Shown one piece after another: positions 1 through 10,676 of a DNA stretch of 64,000 nt. The position numbers and the translations under genes were made by a program. The DNA lies in NCBI GenBank assembly GCA_032718475.1, contig JAUCBJ010003580.1:24027-88026 (forward strand), in the 5' to 3' direction. Origin of the DNA: Nemertoderma westbladi (lineage: Eukaryota; Xenacoelomorpha; Nemertodermatida; Nemertodermatidae). Numbering within the stretch: the first letter of the stretch is position 1; each line of letters begins with the position of its first letter. The notes beneath the pieces were generated by a model. The model was given only the letters and a program-made list of their open reading frames with translations, did no database searches and was not told the DNA's origin.

Positions 1-440
1 ACCCTGTCAAAATTAACCGCATTAATTATTCTTAATTTTGTTGCCGTTATCCCAACACCAGGGGGGAAAAACGCCGATGCTGGAGACGTGACTTTACAGA
101 CCACCGAGCCCCGGCCAGTCACCGGATATTGATTGTGGAGAAGGAATGTTTTCTGAGATGCAAGTTTGCGGTTGATAAAAAGCTGCATTAGTTGGATATA
201 CTCTTTAATGTAACTTCCTATAGTTGAAACCTGTTCAACATCATTGAAACCTGATTAAGAATAATTTTGGGCTTCCCCAAATCAATATACACCAAATATT
301 CACAATAATTATACACGATAATATAAATCCCTACGGTATATTATTTAATTACCCACTGTTCGCTCAGATTTTAGCCTACCTAATGTTCCCCAGATTTTTC
401 CCTTGGTCCTAGTCTTAGTGCCGTAGTGTCGGTGTCGGTC
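1..440. other. No gene recognised; unique AT-rich sequence
   Basis: I see no supported exon, RNA or mobile-element signature here. The sequence is not part of the degenerate repeat that starts just downstream. It may be intergenic or an upstream LRRIQ1 intron. Confidence 0.5.
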
Positions 441-1350
441 GACCCTGTCGCGTGTCCGTTCCACCCCTCACGAACCCTGAAGGGAACGATCATTGAGAAC
501 CAGCACGGCTTGGCTAAGGGTCGGTCCAGTCGGTAGACTCTGTCGCGTATCCGTACCGCCCCTCTCGAACCCCGAAGGGATCGGTCATCGAGAACCAGTA
601 CGGCTTAGCTAGGAGTCTGTTGTGTCGGTGGACCCGTTCGCGTGTCCGTTCCACCCCTCACGAACCCCGAAGGGTTCGATCATCGAGAACCAGAACGGCT
701 TGGCTAGGGGTCCGTCGGTTCATCGCAGAAACCCAACCACCTAGGCTTTCCGAGTCCCTTTCAGGCTCGTAGTCGCTTCGGCAGCCGAGAAACTGCTCCG
801 AACAGTCGGTAGGCCAGTAGAGTCTAGTCCTTTGTCTTTCGACCCCGTCGCGTGTCCGTTCCACCCCTCACGAACCCCGAAGGGAACGATCATCGAGAAC
901 CAGTACGGCTTGGCTAAGGGGTCTGTCGTCGGTTCCCGTCGCAGATCCCCGGTACAAGCAGTCAGCGTTCCGAGTTCTTTTCAGTCTCGTAATAGCTGCC
1001 GTTGACCAGAGACCGCTAAGGGCAGTCCTCGTCAAACCCGTCCTGTGGCCAGCCCTTTCGCATGTCCATCCCACCCCTCGCGAACCCCGAAGGGATCGGT
1101 CATCGAGAACCAGTACGGCTTAGCTCAGGGGGCAGTCGTTAGTCGGCCACCCGTTCGCGTGTCCGCTCCACCCCTCACAAACCCCGAAGGGTTCGATCAT
1201 CGAGAACCAGAACGGCTTGGCTACTAAGGGGCTGTCGTTTCCCATCGCAAATCCCTGACACATGCAGTCAGCGGTCCGAGTTCTTTTCAGTCTCGTAATA
1301 GCTGCTGTTGGCCAGGGACCGCTAAGGGCAGTCCTTGTCCTTTAGGCCTG
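441..1350. repeat. Degenerate tandem/dispersed repeat, about six copies
   Basis: A ~70-bp core occurs near 450, 546, 644, 850, 1060 and 1157. It carries the words TCCACCCCTC, GAACCCCGAAGG, ATCGAGAACCAG and ACGGCTTGGCTA. Spacing alternates between about 95 and 200 bp because some copies have a longer 3' tail containing GAGTTCTTTTCAGTCTCGTAATAGCTG. Short open frames across it change with the copies and show no protein signature, so I treat them as non-coding. Confidence 0.75.
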
Positions 1351-1640
1351 GCGCATTACCAAATCCACCCCTACAGGCAGCAGGAAGTTGGCCAGGGCCT
1401 AATAGTACTCAGGCTAACCTGAATACTGCTTGCATTTTCCATCCCCCCCTGGCCCTTATAACTATGAAATTATTCCCGTACCCTGTAAGTTGCCCCAAAG
1501 TTCGCCCATAAATCGCCCCCAGTTTATTGAATGTGCCCAAAACCCATGGTCCCGCTCCCAGTAGTAATATCGGAATAATCAATTTTAAATAAATACAAAA
1601 ATATTCAACTCGCGTTATGGAAAGTTGAAATACCGCGAAC
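1351..1640. other. No gene recognised
   Basis: This is AT-rich sequence between the degenerate repeat and a LINE 3' end. A 98-codon open frame on the minus strand has no recognisable composition and overlaps the LINE remnant, so it is not called. Confidence 0.45.
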
Positions 1641-1937
1641 AATGCGGATGATCTAGCAAATGTCATGGGTGATAGGGAGTTGTGGCGGTGCAATTTTGTT
1701 GACAAGCCGGCACAGCATTCTTAAAAATGCAGCTGCAATGCAGCATGCCGATCCTAGTAGGACAGCCCATGACTTTCTTGAGACGCATCTTAAAGGACAC
1801 TGGCCTTGAAGATGCGGATGATCTAGCAAATGTCATGGGTGATAGGTAGTTGTGGCGGCGCAATTTTGTCGACAAACCGGCACAGCATTCTTAAAAATTC
1901 AGCTGCAATGCAGCATGTCGATCCTAGTAGTGCTGGA
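1641..1937 (+). mobile_element. Two tandem 3'-end fragments of the LINE family found at 20.3-22.6 kb
   Basis: Copy one (about 1641-1762) and copy two (about 1763-1937) both match, in sense orientation, the last codons and 3' UTR of the LINE in intron 3. Shared words include GATGATCTAGCAAATGTCATGG, CCGGCACAGCATTCTTAA and the terminal GATCCTAGTAG. Copy two extends a little further upstream, into AGCCCATGACTTTCTTGAGACG. The direct duplication suggests tandem 3' ends or nested 5'-truncated insertions. Neither copy can encode protein. Confidence 0.8.
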
Positions 1938-2225
1938 CTCCTCACACTTGGGAAACTTGTTGCTCAAGAAAATACCAATTATTCAAAATATATAAATAGT
2001 GTTTTATTTATGTATCATATCAAATCACTCAAATGTGGACTTTAACAGTCTTTATGGGTCTCACTTTAGCGGAAAATAAAGGGGATATATTAAAGAAAAT
2101 AATGTTATATTAAAAACAAAAGTATTTAAATATTTTACGGGGAATATAAGTTTTTAAAAATGTGGCAGCAAGAAGTTTCTAACTTCCTCGCACACAGAAA
2201 CTTATGTTGCGCAATGTTTCGAAGT
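1938..2225. other. No gene recognised
   Basis: AT-rich sequence between the LINE fragments and the 54-bp array. The array seems to emerge from GCAATGTTTCGAAGTGTGTCCAGC near 2211-2234. Nothing else is supported. Confidence 0.4.
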
Positions 2226-3402
2226 GTGTCCAGCAACTTATTGCTGACTCCCTCACAAGGAGCAACTTTGTTGCGCAATGTGTCCAGCAACTTATTGCTG
2301 ACTCCCTCACAAGGAGCAACTTTGTTGCGCAATGTGTCCAGCAACTTATTGCTGACTCCCTCACAAGGAGCAACTTTGTTGCGCAATGTGTCCAGCAACT
2401 TATTGCTGACTCCCTCACAAGGAGCAACTTTGTTGCGCAATGTGTCCAGCAACTTATTGCTGACTCCCTCACAAGGAGCAACTTTGTTGCGCAATGTGTC
2501 CAGCAACTTATTGCTGACTCCCTCACAAGGAGCAACTTTGTTGCGCAATGTGTCCAGCAACTTATTGCTGACTCCCTCACAAGGAGCAACTTTGTTGCGC
2601 ATTGTGTCCAGCAACTTATTGCTGACTCCCTCACAAGGAGCAACTTTGTTGCGCAATGTGTCCAGCAACTTATTGCTGACTCCCTCACAAGGAGCAACTT
2701 TGTTGCGCAATGTGTCCAGCAACTTATTGCTGACTCCCTCACAAGGAGCAACTTTGTTGCGCAATGTGTCCAGCAACTTATTGCTGACTCCCTCACAAGG
2801 AGCAACTTTGTTGCGCAATGTGTCCAGCAACTTATTGCTGACTCCCTCACAAGGAGCAACTTTGTTGCGCAATGTGTCCAGCAACTTATTGCTGACTCCC
2901 TCACAAGGAGCAACTTTGTTGCGCAATGTGTCCAGCAACTTATTGCTGACTCCCTCACAAGGAGCAACTTTGTTGCGCAATGTGTCCAGCAACTTATTGC
3001 TGACTCCCTCGCAAGGAGCAACTTTGTTGCGCAATGTGTCCAGCAACTTATTGCTGACTCCCTCACAAGGAGCAACTTTGTTGCGCAATGTGTCCAGCAA
3101 CTTATTGCTGACTCCCTCACAAGGAGCAACTTTGTTGCGCAATGTGTCCAGCAACTTATTGCTGACTCCCTCACAAGGAGCAACTTTGTTGCGCAATGTG
3201 TCCAGCAACTTATTGCTGACTCCCTCACAAGGAGCAACTTTGTTGCGCAATGTGTCCAGCAACTTATTGCTGACTCCCTCACAAGGAGCAACTTTGTTGC
3301 GCAATGTGTCCAGCAACTTATTGCTGACTCCCTCACAAGGAGCAACTTTGTTGCGCAATGTGTCCAGCAACTTATTGCTGACTCCCTCACAAGGAGCAAC
3401 TT
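2226..3402. repeat. 54-bp minisatellite, about 22 units, just upstream of LRRIQ1 exon A
   Basis: The units are almost identical; the only differences I noticed are single-base ones near 2600 and 3009. Each unit can form two small hairpins, CAGCAA-CTTA-TTGCTG and GCAAC-TTT-GTTGC. Because 54 is divisible by three and the unit has no stop in several frames, long open frames of about 410-430 codons exist on both strands. All are lists of the same 18 residues. The + frame that runs closest to the downstream exon stops at about 3447, before the splice acceptor at 3477-3478, so it does not join that exon. I regard the array as intronic or 5'-flanking. Confidence 0.9.
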
Positions 3403-3478
3403 TTGTTGCAGAAACAAAAGTTGCTCGGTGTGAGGGGGGCCTTGTGTAAACCTATTATTCGTCTGTTTTGTTTTATAG

Positions 3479-6196
3479 AAAACGCGCCATGGACGAGGAG
3501 CGTAAAGATGCAGAGAAGACTGAACGAGAGTTGGAGGAGAGAATGAAATCAGTGAAAACCGATTCCGAGTCTGTAACTGTCCGGATACAAGAACTACAAG
3601 AGGAATCTCGGAACATCGGAAAGGTTATAGACCTTGAGACCAATAACCCAGCAGAGGTTGCAGAAGGTGAAGAGCATATCGAAAATAATGTTGTTGACTT
3701 CGCAGTGAAAGAAGAAGATTCGGAAGACATTATAAATACAATAAAAAGTATCGAATTTTGTAATCCTAATGAGCATAAAGAACTAGTTTATACTGAAAAT
3801 AAATTTTTGAATAATGAAGAAGAACAAAGTGCCCCGGAAGATAACGTTGTTGGAAATAACTCGACAACGTCTCTCATTGACAACGTAGATGTTTCGGAAA
3901 AAACACAACCGAAATGTGAATCGAGTTTCGTAAAATCGGAAGCGGAAAATTCGATTAGCGGTTCTTCTACTGACGTATACCGTCCAGATGCGGTTCAGAA
4001 GTTGGCCGATTTCCCAGCAGTTCAGCCTGCGGTGGTTCCACAGACCCCTGTAGTTCCTCAGCCTGCGGTGGTTCCACAGACCCCTGTAGTTCCTCAGCCT
4101 GCGGTGGTTCCACAGACCCCTGTAGTTCCTCAGCCTGCGGTGGTTCCACAGACCCCTGTAGTTCCTCAGCCTGCGGTGGTTCCACAGACCCCTGTAGTTC
4201 CTCAGCCTGCGGTGGTTCCACAGACCACTGTAGTTCCTCAGCCTGCGGTGGTTCCACAGACCCCTGTAGTTCCTCAGCCTGCGGTGGTTCCACAGACCCC
4301 TGTAGTTCCTCAGCCTGCGGTGGTTCCACAGACCCCTGTAGTTCCTCAGCCTGCGGTGGTTCCACAGACCCCTGTAGTTCCTCAGCCTGCGGTGGTTCCA
4401 CAGACCCCTGTAGTTCCTCAGCCTGCGGTGGTTCCGTTGGACCATTGCAGCTCGTTGCGTCGTCTACAGTGGATGGAATCCTGTACATTCTACGCGATAT
4501 CGTCCACGACTTCCTCTACGTTGCGGGACGAACGTCAACTTCCCCGTCGTAGCGCGAAGGCTCGTCGTCTAGAACCACTCTCGGTTCAACCAATACTCGA
4601 TAACCTACCATCGGATATACAACCAACCGCTAACTCTTTAAACTTAGTTACCACGGTAACACTAAGCGATCTGCCGGGTTGCGACTTGATTACCTTAACG
4701 CAATGCCGCAGACTTGAAAGTCTCCGGCTTATTAACACCGGCGTCGCAACGATAAACGGACTTAGTGAACTCCAAAATCTAAAATATATTTACGCCGCTA
4801 ATAACGCGTTGGAATTTGTTTGTTTAGATAATTCAACGCTGATTGAAATCTCGTTAATTAATAATAATCTAAAATGCGTTCCTTTCCTTCGTGGCTGCGA
4901 AAACTTACGAATGTTGAATCTTTCCCGAAATAAAATCACAAAACTCTCTGGATTGGAGGGATTAAGTTGTTTGTTGATTATTAACCTAAGTAACAATCAG
5001 TTGATTTCGACTCGAGGTTTGTCCGCTTGTCCGAATTTAATTAATATCGATGTTTCTTCCAATCATCTCCCTTCCCTCGCTGACCTACAAGAGTTGCCGT
5101 TAATTCAATCTGTAAACGCGAATTCTAATAATATCTCCGACCTGTCCGATTTCGCTAATAATATTTTACTTAGAGAAATATTGGCAGACGATAATAACAT
5201 AGTGAGTGTCGGCAGCTTTGCCTTGTCGTGGTTACCGTGTTTGACGCGTCTATCGCTAAGCGGCAACCAGATCGAGCAGTGTAACGCGTTACCATACTGC
5301 TGTAACCTCCAACACATTAACTTGTCGCACAATCAGATCGCCGATGTTACCGGAGTTACCAATCTATCCGATATCCACTCCGTTACCAGGGTCACCGTGG
5401 AAGGCAACCCTTGGGTGGAGGACCCAGACTTTAATACCGAGTACCGATCCGCGTTTCCATGGATACACCACGCGAAAGCGTCGGAACTTCTTCCTGATTG
5501 GATACAAATGTGTCGACGTAACAACGAACATTTGGAGACATTGTGGCGCCAATACGTCGCTGTAAGTAGTCGTTGCGTTGCACCGAGTTGCCATAGTGAC
5601 GACCAAGGATCGACGTCGGTCAATCGTCTGGGCCGTTTGTTTGACGAGTTATTGAAACATTCGGTAGAAACTCGTTTGAACCACGAGTACGGTAGCGGTG
5701 GCGAACCCGCTGATACTGCGAGGGAGGCGGGGGTTACCCCGTCGGTACCAGCCGATACGTCCAATATTCTAGGTGGGTCTAAACCGGTGGTTAACAAGCC
5801 ACCGTTACCTAGGCAACAAAGAGAGACTAAACACCATCCCGGTTGTCACGTTGGTGTTTCTGCCAAGGACGTTCGAGAGGTTCTAACCAATGCCGATCGC
5901 GGACTATCAGCTGTTACGGAGGTTGGAAGTCGGACAGCAGCTGCGACTATTGGTGGGCATTCAGCTGTTACGGAGGTTGGAAGTCGGACAGCAGCTGCGA
6001 CTATTGGTGGGCATTCAGCTGTTACGGAGGTTGGAAGTCGGTCAGCCACTGCGACTATTGGTGGGCATTCAGCTGTTACGGCGGTTGGAAGTCGGTCAGC
6101 AGCTGCGACTATTGGTGGGCATTCAGCTGTAGGGAATCAAAGTAAATCAGCTGTGATGATTCAGGCAGCTTGGAGGGGATTCTCAACAAGGAAATG
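3479..6196 (+). CDS. LRRIQ1: LRRIQ1 exon A: coiled coil, P/V repeat, LRR domain, 18-aa repeat, first IQ motif
   Basis: This 2.7-kb exon follows a good acceptor (TTTTGTTTTATAG) and ends before the donor GTTAGT. The last codon (TG|G) is split with the next exon. Numbering from the ATG at 3489: residues 1-180 are acidic and partly coiled coil (MDEERKDAEKTERELEERM); 177-316 are a 12-residue P/V repeat; about 386-630 is a leucine-rich repeat block that opens VTTVTLSDLPGC and has NLSRNKITKLSGLEGL-like units; 807-885 are an 18-residue repeat; and about 884-902 is an IQ motif (MIQAAWRGFSTRKW). The LRR opening, its spacing and the IQ motif after it match vertebrate LRRIQ1 as I remember it. Function in the family is poorly known; calmodulin binding through IQ motifs and a ciliary or sperm role are plausible inferences. 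The frame is open through the acceptor, so 3489 may be an internal Met and upstream exons may exist. Confidence 0.92.
4018..4437 (+). repeat. In-frame 36-bp coding repeat in LRRIQ1 (12-aa P/V unit, about 11.7 copies)
   Basis: The unit encodes AVVPQTPVVPQP and is repeated almost perfectly; one copy near 4225 reads TT in place of TP. The period keeps the LRRIQ1 frame. The composition suggests an extended, disordered, proline-rich linker between the acidic N-terminus and the LRR domain. DNA-level near-identity implies recent expansion, so copy number probably varies between alleles. Confidence 0.95.
5909..6132 (+). repeat. In-frame 54-bp coding repeat in LRRIQ1 (18-aa unit, about 4.2 copies)
   Basis: The unit encodes SAVTEVGSRTAAATIGGH. 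The third and fourth copies carry substitutions (RSAT, TAVGSRSA). The repeat lies between the LRR domain and the first IQ motif and keeps the frame. It is a likely flexible linker. Confidence 0.93.
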
Positions 6197-6312
6197 GTTA
6201 GTTTATTCATTTTAATGCTTTTAGTGAAATAATATTTAATAATAATCATTTTTGAACTCATTTGTAACTATTTGGTTAGATTCACAACTGGATATACTAA
6301 TTCATATTAGGG

Positions 6313-6534
6313 AGCACAGATTTGTAACCATGTCTTGTAACCGAGACATCCAAGATGTTACTGGGCACTCAGATTTGTAACCATGTCTCGTAACTGAAAC
6401 ATCCAAGATGTTACTGGGCACTCAGATTTGTAACCATGTCTTGTAACTGAAACATCCAAGATGTTACTGGGCACACAGATTTGTAACCATGTCTCGTAAC
6501 CGAGACATCCAAGATGTTACTGTAACTTCAGGGA
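6313..6534. repeat. 53-bp minisatellite, left block (about 4 units), LRRIQ1 intron 1
   Basis: Each unit contains GGGCACTCAGATTTGTAACC followed by the hairpin ATGTCTCG-TAAC-CGAGACAT and CCAAGATGTTACT. The block continues at 7733 after a 1.2-kb insertion, so it is one array split by a mobile element. Confidence 0.92.
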
Positions 6535-6821
6535 TAATGTCTGCGCCTCGTCAACGTCTGCACAAGAGGCTCAATAAACATCGGGAGAACATCAACAGCT
6601 ACAGGAAAGCTCTGGATAAGGCAATAAAAAACAACAAGCCGATATGTACTGTGGCAACAACTGACCCGGAGGTGCTATTGCTTCAACATTTCAGTAGCTG
6701 TAATAATTACGAAGTAACATGCGTCCAGCAATTTCGTAACCACCAGCGTCGTATTCATAATGAAGCATTACTCATTAATTGCCACCGCCCACCCCTCAAT
6801 AAACTGGTACGACTTCTATAG
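6535..6821 (+). pseudogene. GIY-YIG endonuclease C-terminal fragment (Penelope-like), 5' truncated
   Basis: The frame enters from the satellite and runs to a stop at 6819-6821. Recognisable parts are RQRLHKRLNKHRENI, a middle LLLQHFSSCNNYEVTCVQQF and an end HNEALLINCHRPPLNK. In Penelope-like elements this order (LR.R...H...I, then HF...., then E..I..L..PLN) follows the GIY-YIG catalytic core; the core itself is absent. The assignment rests on pattern only. Alternative: an unrelated degenerate open frame. Confidence 0.45.
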
Positions 6822-7570
6822 AATGAAACTTCGACCCGATGGCTCGCCCCCACCTAACATTTGGATGTAACAAACTCACACCACCTCTAATAATTAATTA
6901 ACTGTGCAGTACGCTCTACCCTTGCTGTAATATACATTGTGTCAGCCAGCTGTAATGTACGTACTATAGCCGAACATATTAGTATTCAATAGGAAATACC
7001 AAAACAAAAACTTTTTTAAAAATTGTAATATGTAATCTTGTAGGGATTCCTTTTATTTAGTAACAGTAATATGTGTCCTTTTATCCCCCTCAATTTTATG
7101 GCTTAGGTGTTCTTTCCCTTCTTTTAAATATATTTTTAAATGATTTTTTATTTCAGAACCAACATTTTTTTAGAATTTTTTTTTACCCTTTTACCAGCCT
7201 CACTTTTATTTGTAAATTTGAAACTCAACGACTTAATATTGGAACCAACAATTTTTAACTATTTTTAATCATGTAATGGTTTTAACGTTACCCACCCTTT
7301 TTACACCTCTTCATTTAGCACCCTTTTTATTTTTATTTTTAATTTTTTAAATTTAATATTGAACGTCTAATACCTTAACAACACTTGTAGCCTACAATTA
7401 TATCTCTTGGCCTACATACAGTATTATGATAAATCTAAATATGTTAATCTAATACATCCTATCATACTGTCTATATCGGAATTTGGTGGCATAATAATTG
7501 GTTGTACCGTACGTTAAATTTAATATTATGGTTTAGGTTTATAAATTGTGTTTTAATGTTATTTTAATTT

Positions 7571-7614
7571 AATTTACTGAAGACGTCCGTGAGGATGAAA
7601 TGGCCATATAAATA
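7571..7614 (+). ncRNA. Hammerhead ribozyme-like motif, type I, short stem III
   Basis: The core CTGAAGA (7577-7583) fits CUGANGA. Stem II GTCC/GGAT (7585-7588 and 7593-7596) has a GTGA tetraloop. GAAA (7597-7600) follows, then a three-pair stem III (ATG 7600-7602 with CAT 7605-7607). The expected cleavage position is A7608. Five pairs of stem I join ATTTA (7572-7576) to TAAAT (7609-7613). One extra C (7584) sits between core and stem II, and stem II closes with a G-U pair, so activity may be reduced or lost. Such ribozymes are known from Penelope-like elements, which agrees with the host element. Confidence 0.5.
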
Positions 7615-7732
7615 GAAACTGTTTTCGTTAACCGTGGCATTAGACCCTTTCTACAGTCATTTTCCCTGAAGTTATAATTATGGATACGCCACGAACGGCA
7701 TCATTTCGACTTCTTTCCCATTTAAATTAAAG

Positions 7733-8273
7733 ATGTTACTGGGAGTCTCGTGACCGAGACATCCAAGATGTTACTGGGCACTCAGAATTGTAACCAAGTC
7801 TCGTGACCGAGACATCCAAGATGATACTGGGCACTCAGATTTGTAACCATGTCTCGTAACCGAGACATCCAAGATGTTACTGGGCACACAGATTTGTAAC
7901 CAAGTCTAGTAACCGAGACATCCAAGATGTTACTGGGCACTCAGATTTGTAACCATGTCTCGTAACCGAGACATGCAAGATGTTACTGGGCACACAGATT
8001 TGTAACCAAGTCTCGTAACCGAGACATCCAAGATGTTACTGGGCACACAGATTTGTAACCATGTCTCGCAACCGAGACATCCAAGATGTTACTGGGCACA
8101 CAGATTTGTAACCAAGTCTAGTAACCGAGACATCCAAGATGTTACTGGGCACTCAGATTTGTAACCATGTCTCGTAACCGAGACATCCAAGATGTTACTG
8201 GGCACTCAGAATTGTAACCAAGTCTCGTGACCGAGACATCCAAGATGATACTGGGCACTCAGATTTGTAACCA
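7733..8273. repeat. 53-bp minisatellite, right block (about 10 units), LRRIQ1 intron 1
   Basis: This is the same unit as the block at 6313, with the CTCG-TAAC-CGAG hairpin. Two variants alternate: ACTCAGATTTG...ATGTCTCG and ACACAGATTTG...AAGTCTAG. The alternation suggests a higher-order dimer. Some copies carry GTGACC instead of GTAACC, which keeps or weakens the stem. Confidence 0.92.
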
Positions 8274-8405
8274 TGAACTCCAATTTGAAATCAGGAATTC
8301 AAATTCCTAACTGCCGGTATCAGATATGATTTTGCTTTAGACTCACATCGGAATTTTATATAAATTATTTTACATGTAAAATAATAACTATCTAACTTAT
8401 ATCAG

Positions 8406-8604
8406 GTTTAAGGAGGCTTTGGTTGATTCAAAGAAGGAGCTTGCACATTGGGCTGCGTCCCGAATACAGGCTCTATGGCGAGGGGCCCGGGTTCGAATCG
8501 TACTCGCAGACATCCGCCACTCAATGAAACGTGTTGAGTGTGATTCTGATGGGTCCACTGCTAGTCTGGAAGAAGTCGACTTAGCCGAGTTCAATATAAA
8601 TGAG
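8406..8604 (+). CDS. LRRIQ1: LRRIQ1 exon B: second IQ motif and acidic tail
   Basis: The acceptor is AG at 8404-8405. The first G completes the split Trp codon of the previous exon, then reads FKEALVDSKKELAHW. Residues AASRIQALWRGARVR form a second IQ motif about 40 residues after the first, the spacing seen in LRRIQ1. The acidic segment EEVDLAEFNINE corresponds to the conserved acidic stretch that follows the last IQ motif in vertebrates. The donor GTGAGT at 8605 is consensus and the exon ends in phase 0. A minisatellite begins only seven bases into the intron. Confidence 0.93.
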
Positions 8605-8611
8605 GTGAGTT

Positions 8612-9418
8612 CCTACTACCCTGCTACTACCCTGCTACTACCCTGCTACTACCCTGCTACTACCCTGCTACTACCCTGCTACTACCCTGCTACTACCCTG
8701 CTACTACCCTGCTACTACCCTGCTACTACCCTGCTACTACCCTGCTACTACCCTGCTACTACCCTGCTACTACCCTGCTACTACCCTGCTACTACCCTGC
8801 ACTACCCTGCTACTACCCTGCACTACCCTGCTACTACCCTGCTACTACCCTGCTACTACCCTGCTACTACCGTGCACTACCCTGCTACTACCCTGCTACT
8901 ACCCTGCTACTACCCTGCTGCTACCCTCTTACTACCCTGCTACTACCCTGCTACTACCCTGCTACTACCCTGCTACTACCCTGCTACTACCCTGCACTAC
9001 CCTGCTACTACCCTGCACTACCCTGCTACTACCCTGCTACTACCCTGCTACTACCCTGCTACTACCCTGCTACTACCCTGCTACTACCCTGCTACTACCC
9101 TGCTACTACCCTGCTACTACCCTGCTACTACCCTGCTACTACCCTGCTACTACCCTGCTACTACCCTGCTACTACCCTGCACTACCCTGCTACTACCCTG
9201 CACTACCCTGCTACTACCCTGCTACTACCCTGCTACTACCCTGCTACTACCGTGCACTACCCTGCTACTACCCTGCTACTACCCTGCTACTACCCTGCTG
9301 CTACCCTCTTACTACCCTGCTACTACCCTGCTACTACCCTGCTACTACCCTGCTACTACCCTGCACTACCCTGCTACTACCCTGCACTACCCTGCTACTA
9401 CCCTGCTACTATCCTGCT
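8612..9418. repeat. 11-bp minisatellite (CTACTACCCTG), about 73 units, LRRIQ1 intron 2
   Basis: The array starts almost at the 5' splice site. Most units are CTACTACCCTG; shortened CACTACCCTG copies mark positions. A distinctive block with CTACCGTGCACTAC followed by CTGCTACCCTCTT occurs near 8865-8935 and again near 9245-9313. The 380-bp offset shows a higher-order duplication. The long open frames across it (Tyr/Leu/Pro/Thr rich) are products of an 11-bp, stop-free unit and are not called as genes. Confidence 0.95.
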
Positions 9419-9419
9419 A

Positions 9420-10672
9420 AAAAAACAACTGGATTACATCCTTATAAACAAAAAGTTGAGAAACAGGATGATTAACAGCGAGGCATACAGCTCGTTCAAC
9501 CTAATTGGTTCGGACCACAGAATTGTGACTGCAGAGATCAGAATCAGTTTGAGAGCCAGCAAACCCAGGACAAGCAAGAAAATCAACTATGACTGGGAGA
9601 AACTGAGAACTGACAATGCTGTAAAGGATGCTTATACAGTAGAAGTTCAAAACCGCTTTGAAGCACTTCAGTCAATGGATGAAGACCAATCCACCGATTC
9701 AATATACCAGAATATAATAACAGCCCACAAGGAATCAGCTAGAGGCATATCCCCCAGAAACCTAAACGAAAACAGTATGTGCCATGGCAAAACTCTGAGG
9801 TTACTTGTAAGAGAGAAGATCTTAAGATAGCCTACAAAGTTAAAACCGAACAACCAACAACCGAAAACATTAACAAGGTTGAGAAAGCTAAGGACGATCT
9901 TAAATTGGCCTACAACATCAGCCAGGAAAAGTACATACAGGATAAAACTGAAGCAATTACAACAGCTCACATACAGCAACAATCAAGACTTACCTGGCAA
10001 ACTGTAAATGAGGTATCTGGTCGGAAAAGTTGTGCAAAGGGGCGCCTCAAAGCCGATAGTCCTGAAGAACGTGTTGGGAAGTGGAAAAATCACTTCAGCA
10101 ACTTTCTTGGCCAGCCACCAAACGTCGAGGTCAGCCCTACAAGGAAAATATATGACAAGACACTACCTATAGAAATAGGGGACTTCACACCTGCCGAACT
10201 CCAAAGAAGCATTAAAAGCATGTCCAATAATAAAGCGAGTGGATTAGATGAAATCCCAGCGGAGGTATGGAAAACCGGAGTGCTAAACAGACCATTATTG
10301 AATGTTTGCAACCGGATGTTAAAAGGGGAAAAGCCACCACCAATTTGGACTAAAGGTCAACTAAAGCCTCTCCCCAAGAAAGGAGACCTCGGCATACCAA
10401 CAAACTATCGTGGGATCTGACTGCTTGTGGTGGCTGCCATAATATACAATAAAATGATTCTATATAGGATTAGGCCTCACATAGAGAAACTACTGCGTAA
10501 GAGCCAAAACGGATTTCGACCAAGTAGATCAACAATAGCTCAGATACTTGCACTACGGAGACTGATTGAAGGAATTAAGTCAAAGAATCTCCCCGCTGTT
10601 TGGACCTTTGTGGAATTCAAGAAAGCATTCGACTCAATCCATAGAGGTAAAATGCTGGAAATCCTATGAGCT
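9420..10672 (+). pseudogene. Dead LINE fragment: endonuclease end plus reverse transcriptase N-terminal half
   Basis: The frame starts QLDYILINKKLRN and contains GSDHRIVTAEIRISLRAS, the end of an apurinic-type endonuclease domain. It continues into a linker and the first reverse-transcriptase blocks (LPKKGDLGIPTNYRGI, QNGFRPSRSTIAQILALRRLIEG, FKKAFDSIHRGKML). The copy is broken by a one-base frameshift near 9775, by an in-frame TGA at 10418-10420 after YRGI, and by a stop at 10667. In block A the expected catalytic Asp is Glu (VEFKKAFDS). It is truncated at both ends and sits directly between two minisatellites. The layout resembles the RTE-like LINE in intron 3. It cannot be active. Confidence 0.88.
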
Positions 10673-10676
10673 AACA

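Larger units (their letters stand above)
6535..7732 (+). mobile_element. Penelope-like element remnant inserted in the 53-bp array
   Basis: The 1.2-kb segment is foreign to the satellite on both sides. The words flanking it, AAGATGTTACTG on the left (about 6512-6523) and again on the right (about 7728-7739), look like a 12-bp target-site duplication, although this word is also part of the satellite unit. The segment starts with a ~95-codon open frame resembling the C-terminus of a GIY-YIG endonuclease domain. It ends with AT-rich 3' sequence that holds a hammerhead-like motif. Both traits are typical of Penelope-like elements. The reverse transcriptase is missing, so the copy is 5' truncated. 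Confidence 0.5.

Noticed and set aside
658-1227. Small open frames in the 5' degenerate repeat
   Set aside because: Different copies give different frames and no conserved protein.
2135-3449. Four ~410-430-codon open frames on both strands of the 54-bp array
   Set aside because: Both strands are open because of unit composition; the + frame stops before the exon A acceptor and there is no domain signature.
3473-5797. Minus-strand open frames under LRRIQ1 exon A
   Set aside because: They are shadows of the coding strand without domain or splice support.
8419-9420. A 333-codon frame that joins exon B to the 11-bp array
   Set aside because: A consensus donor at 8605 and homology ending at NINE show that the repeat part is intron.
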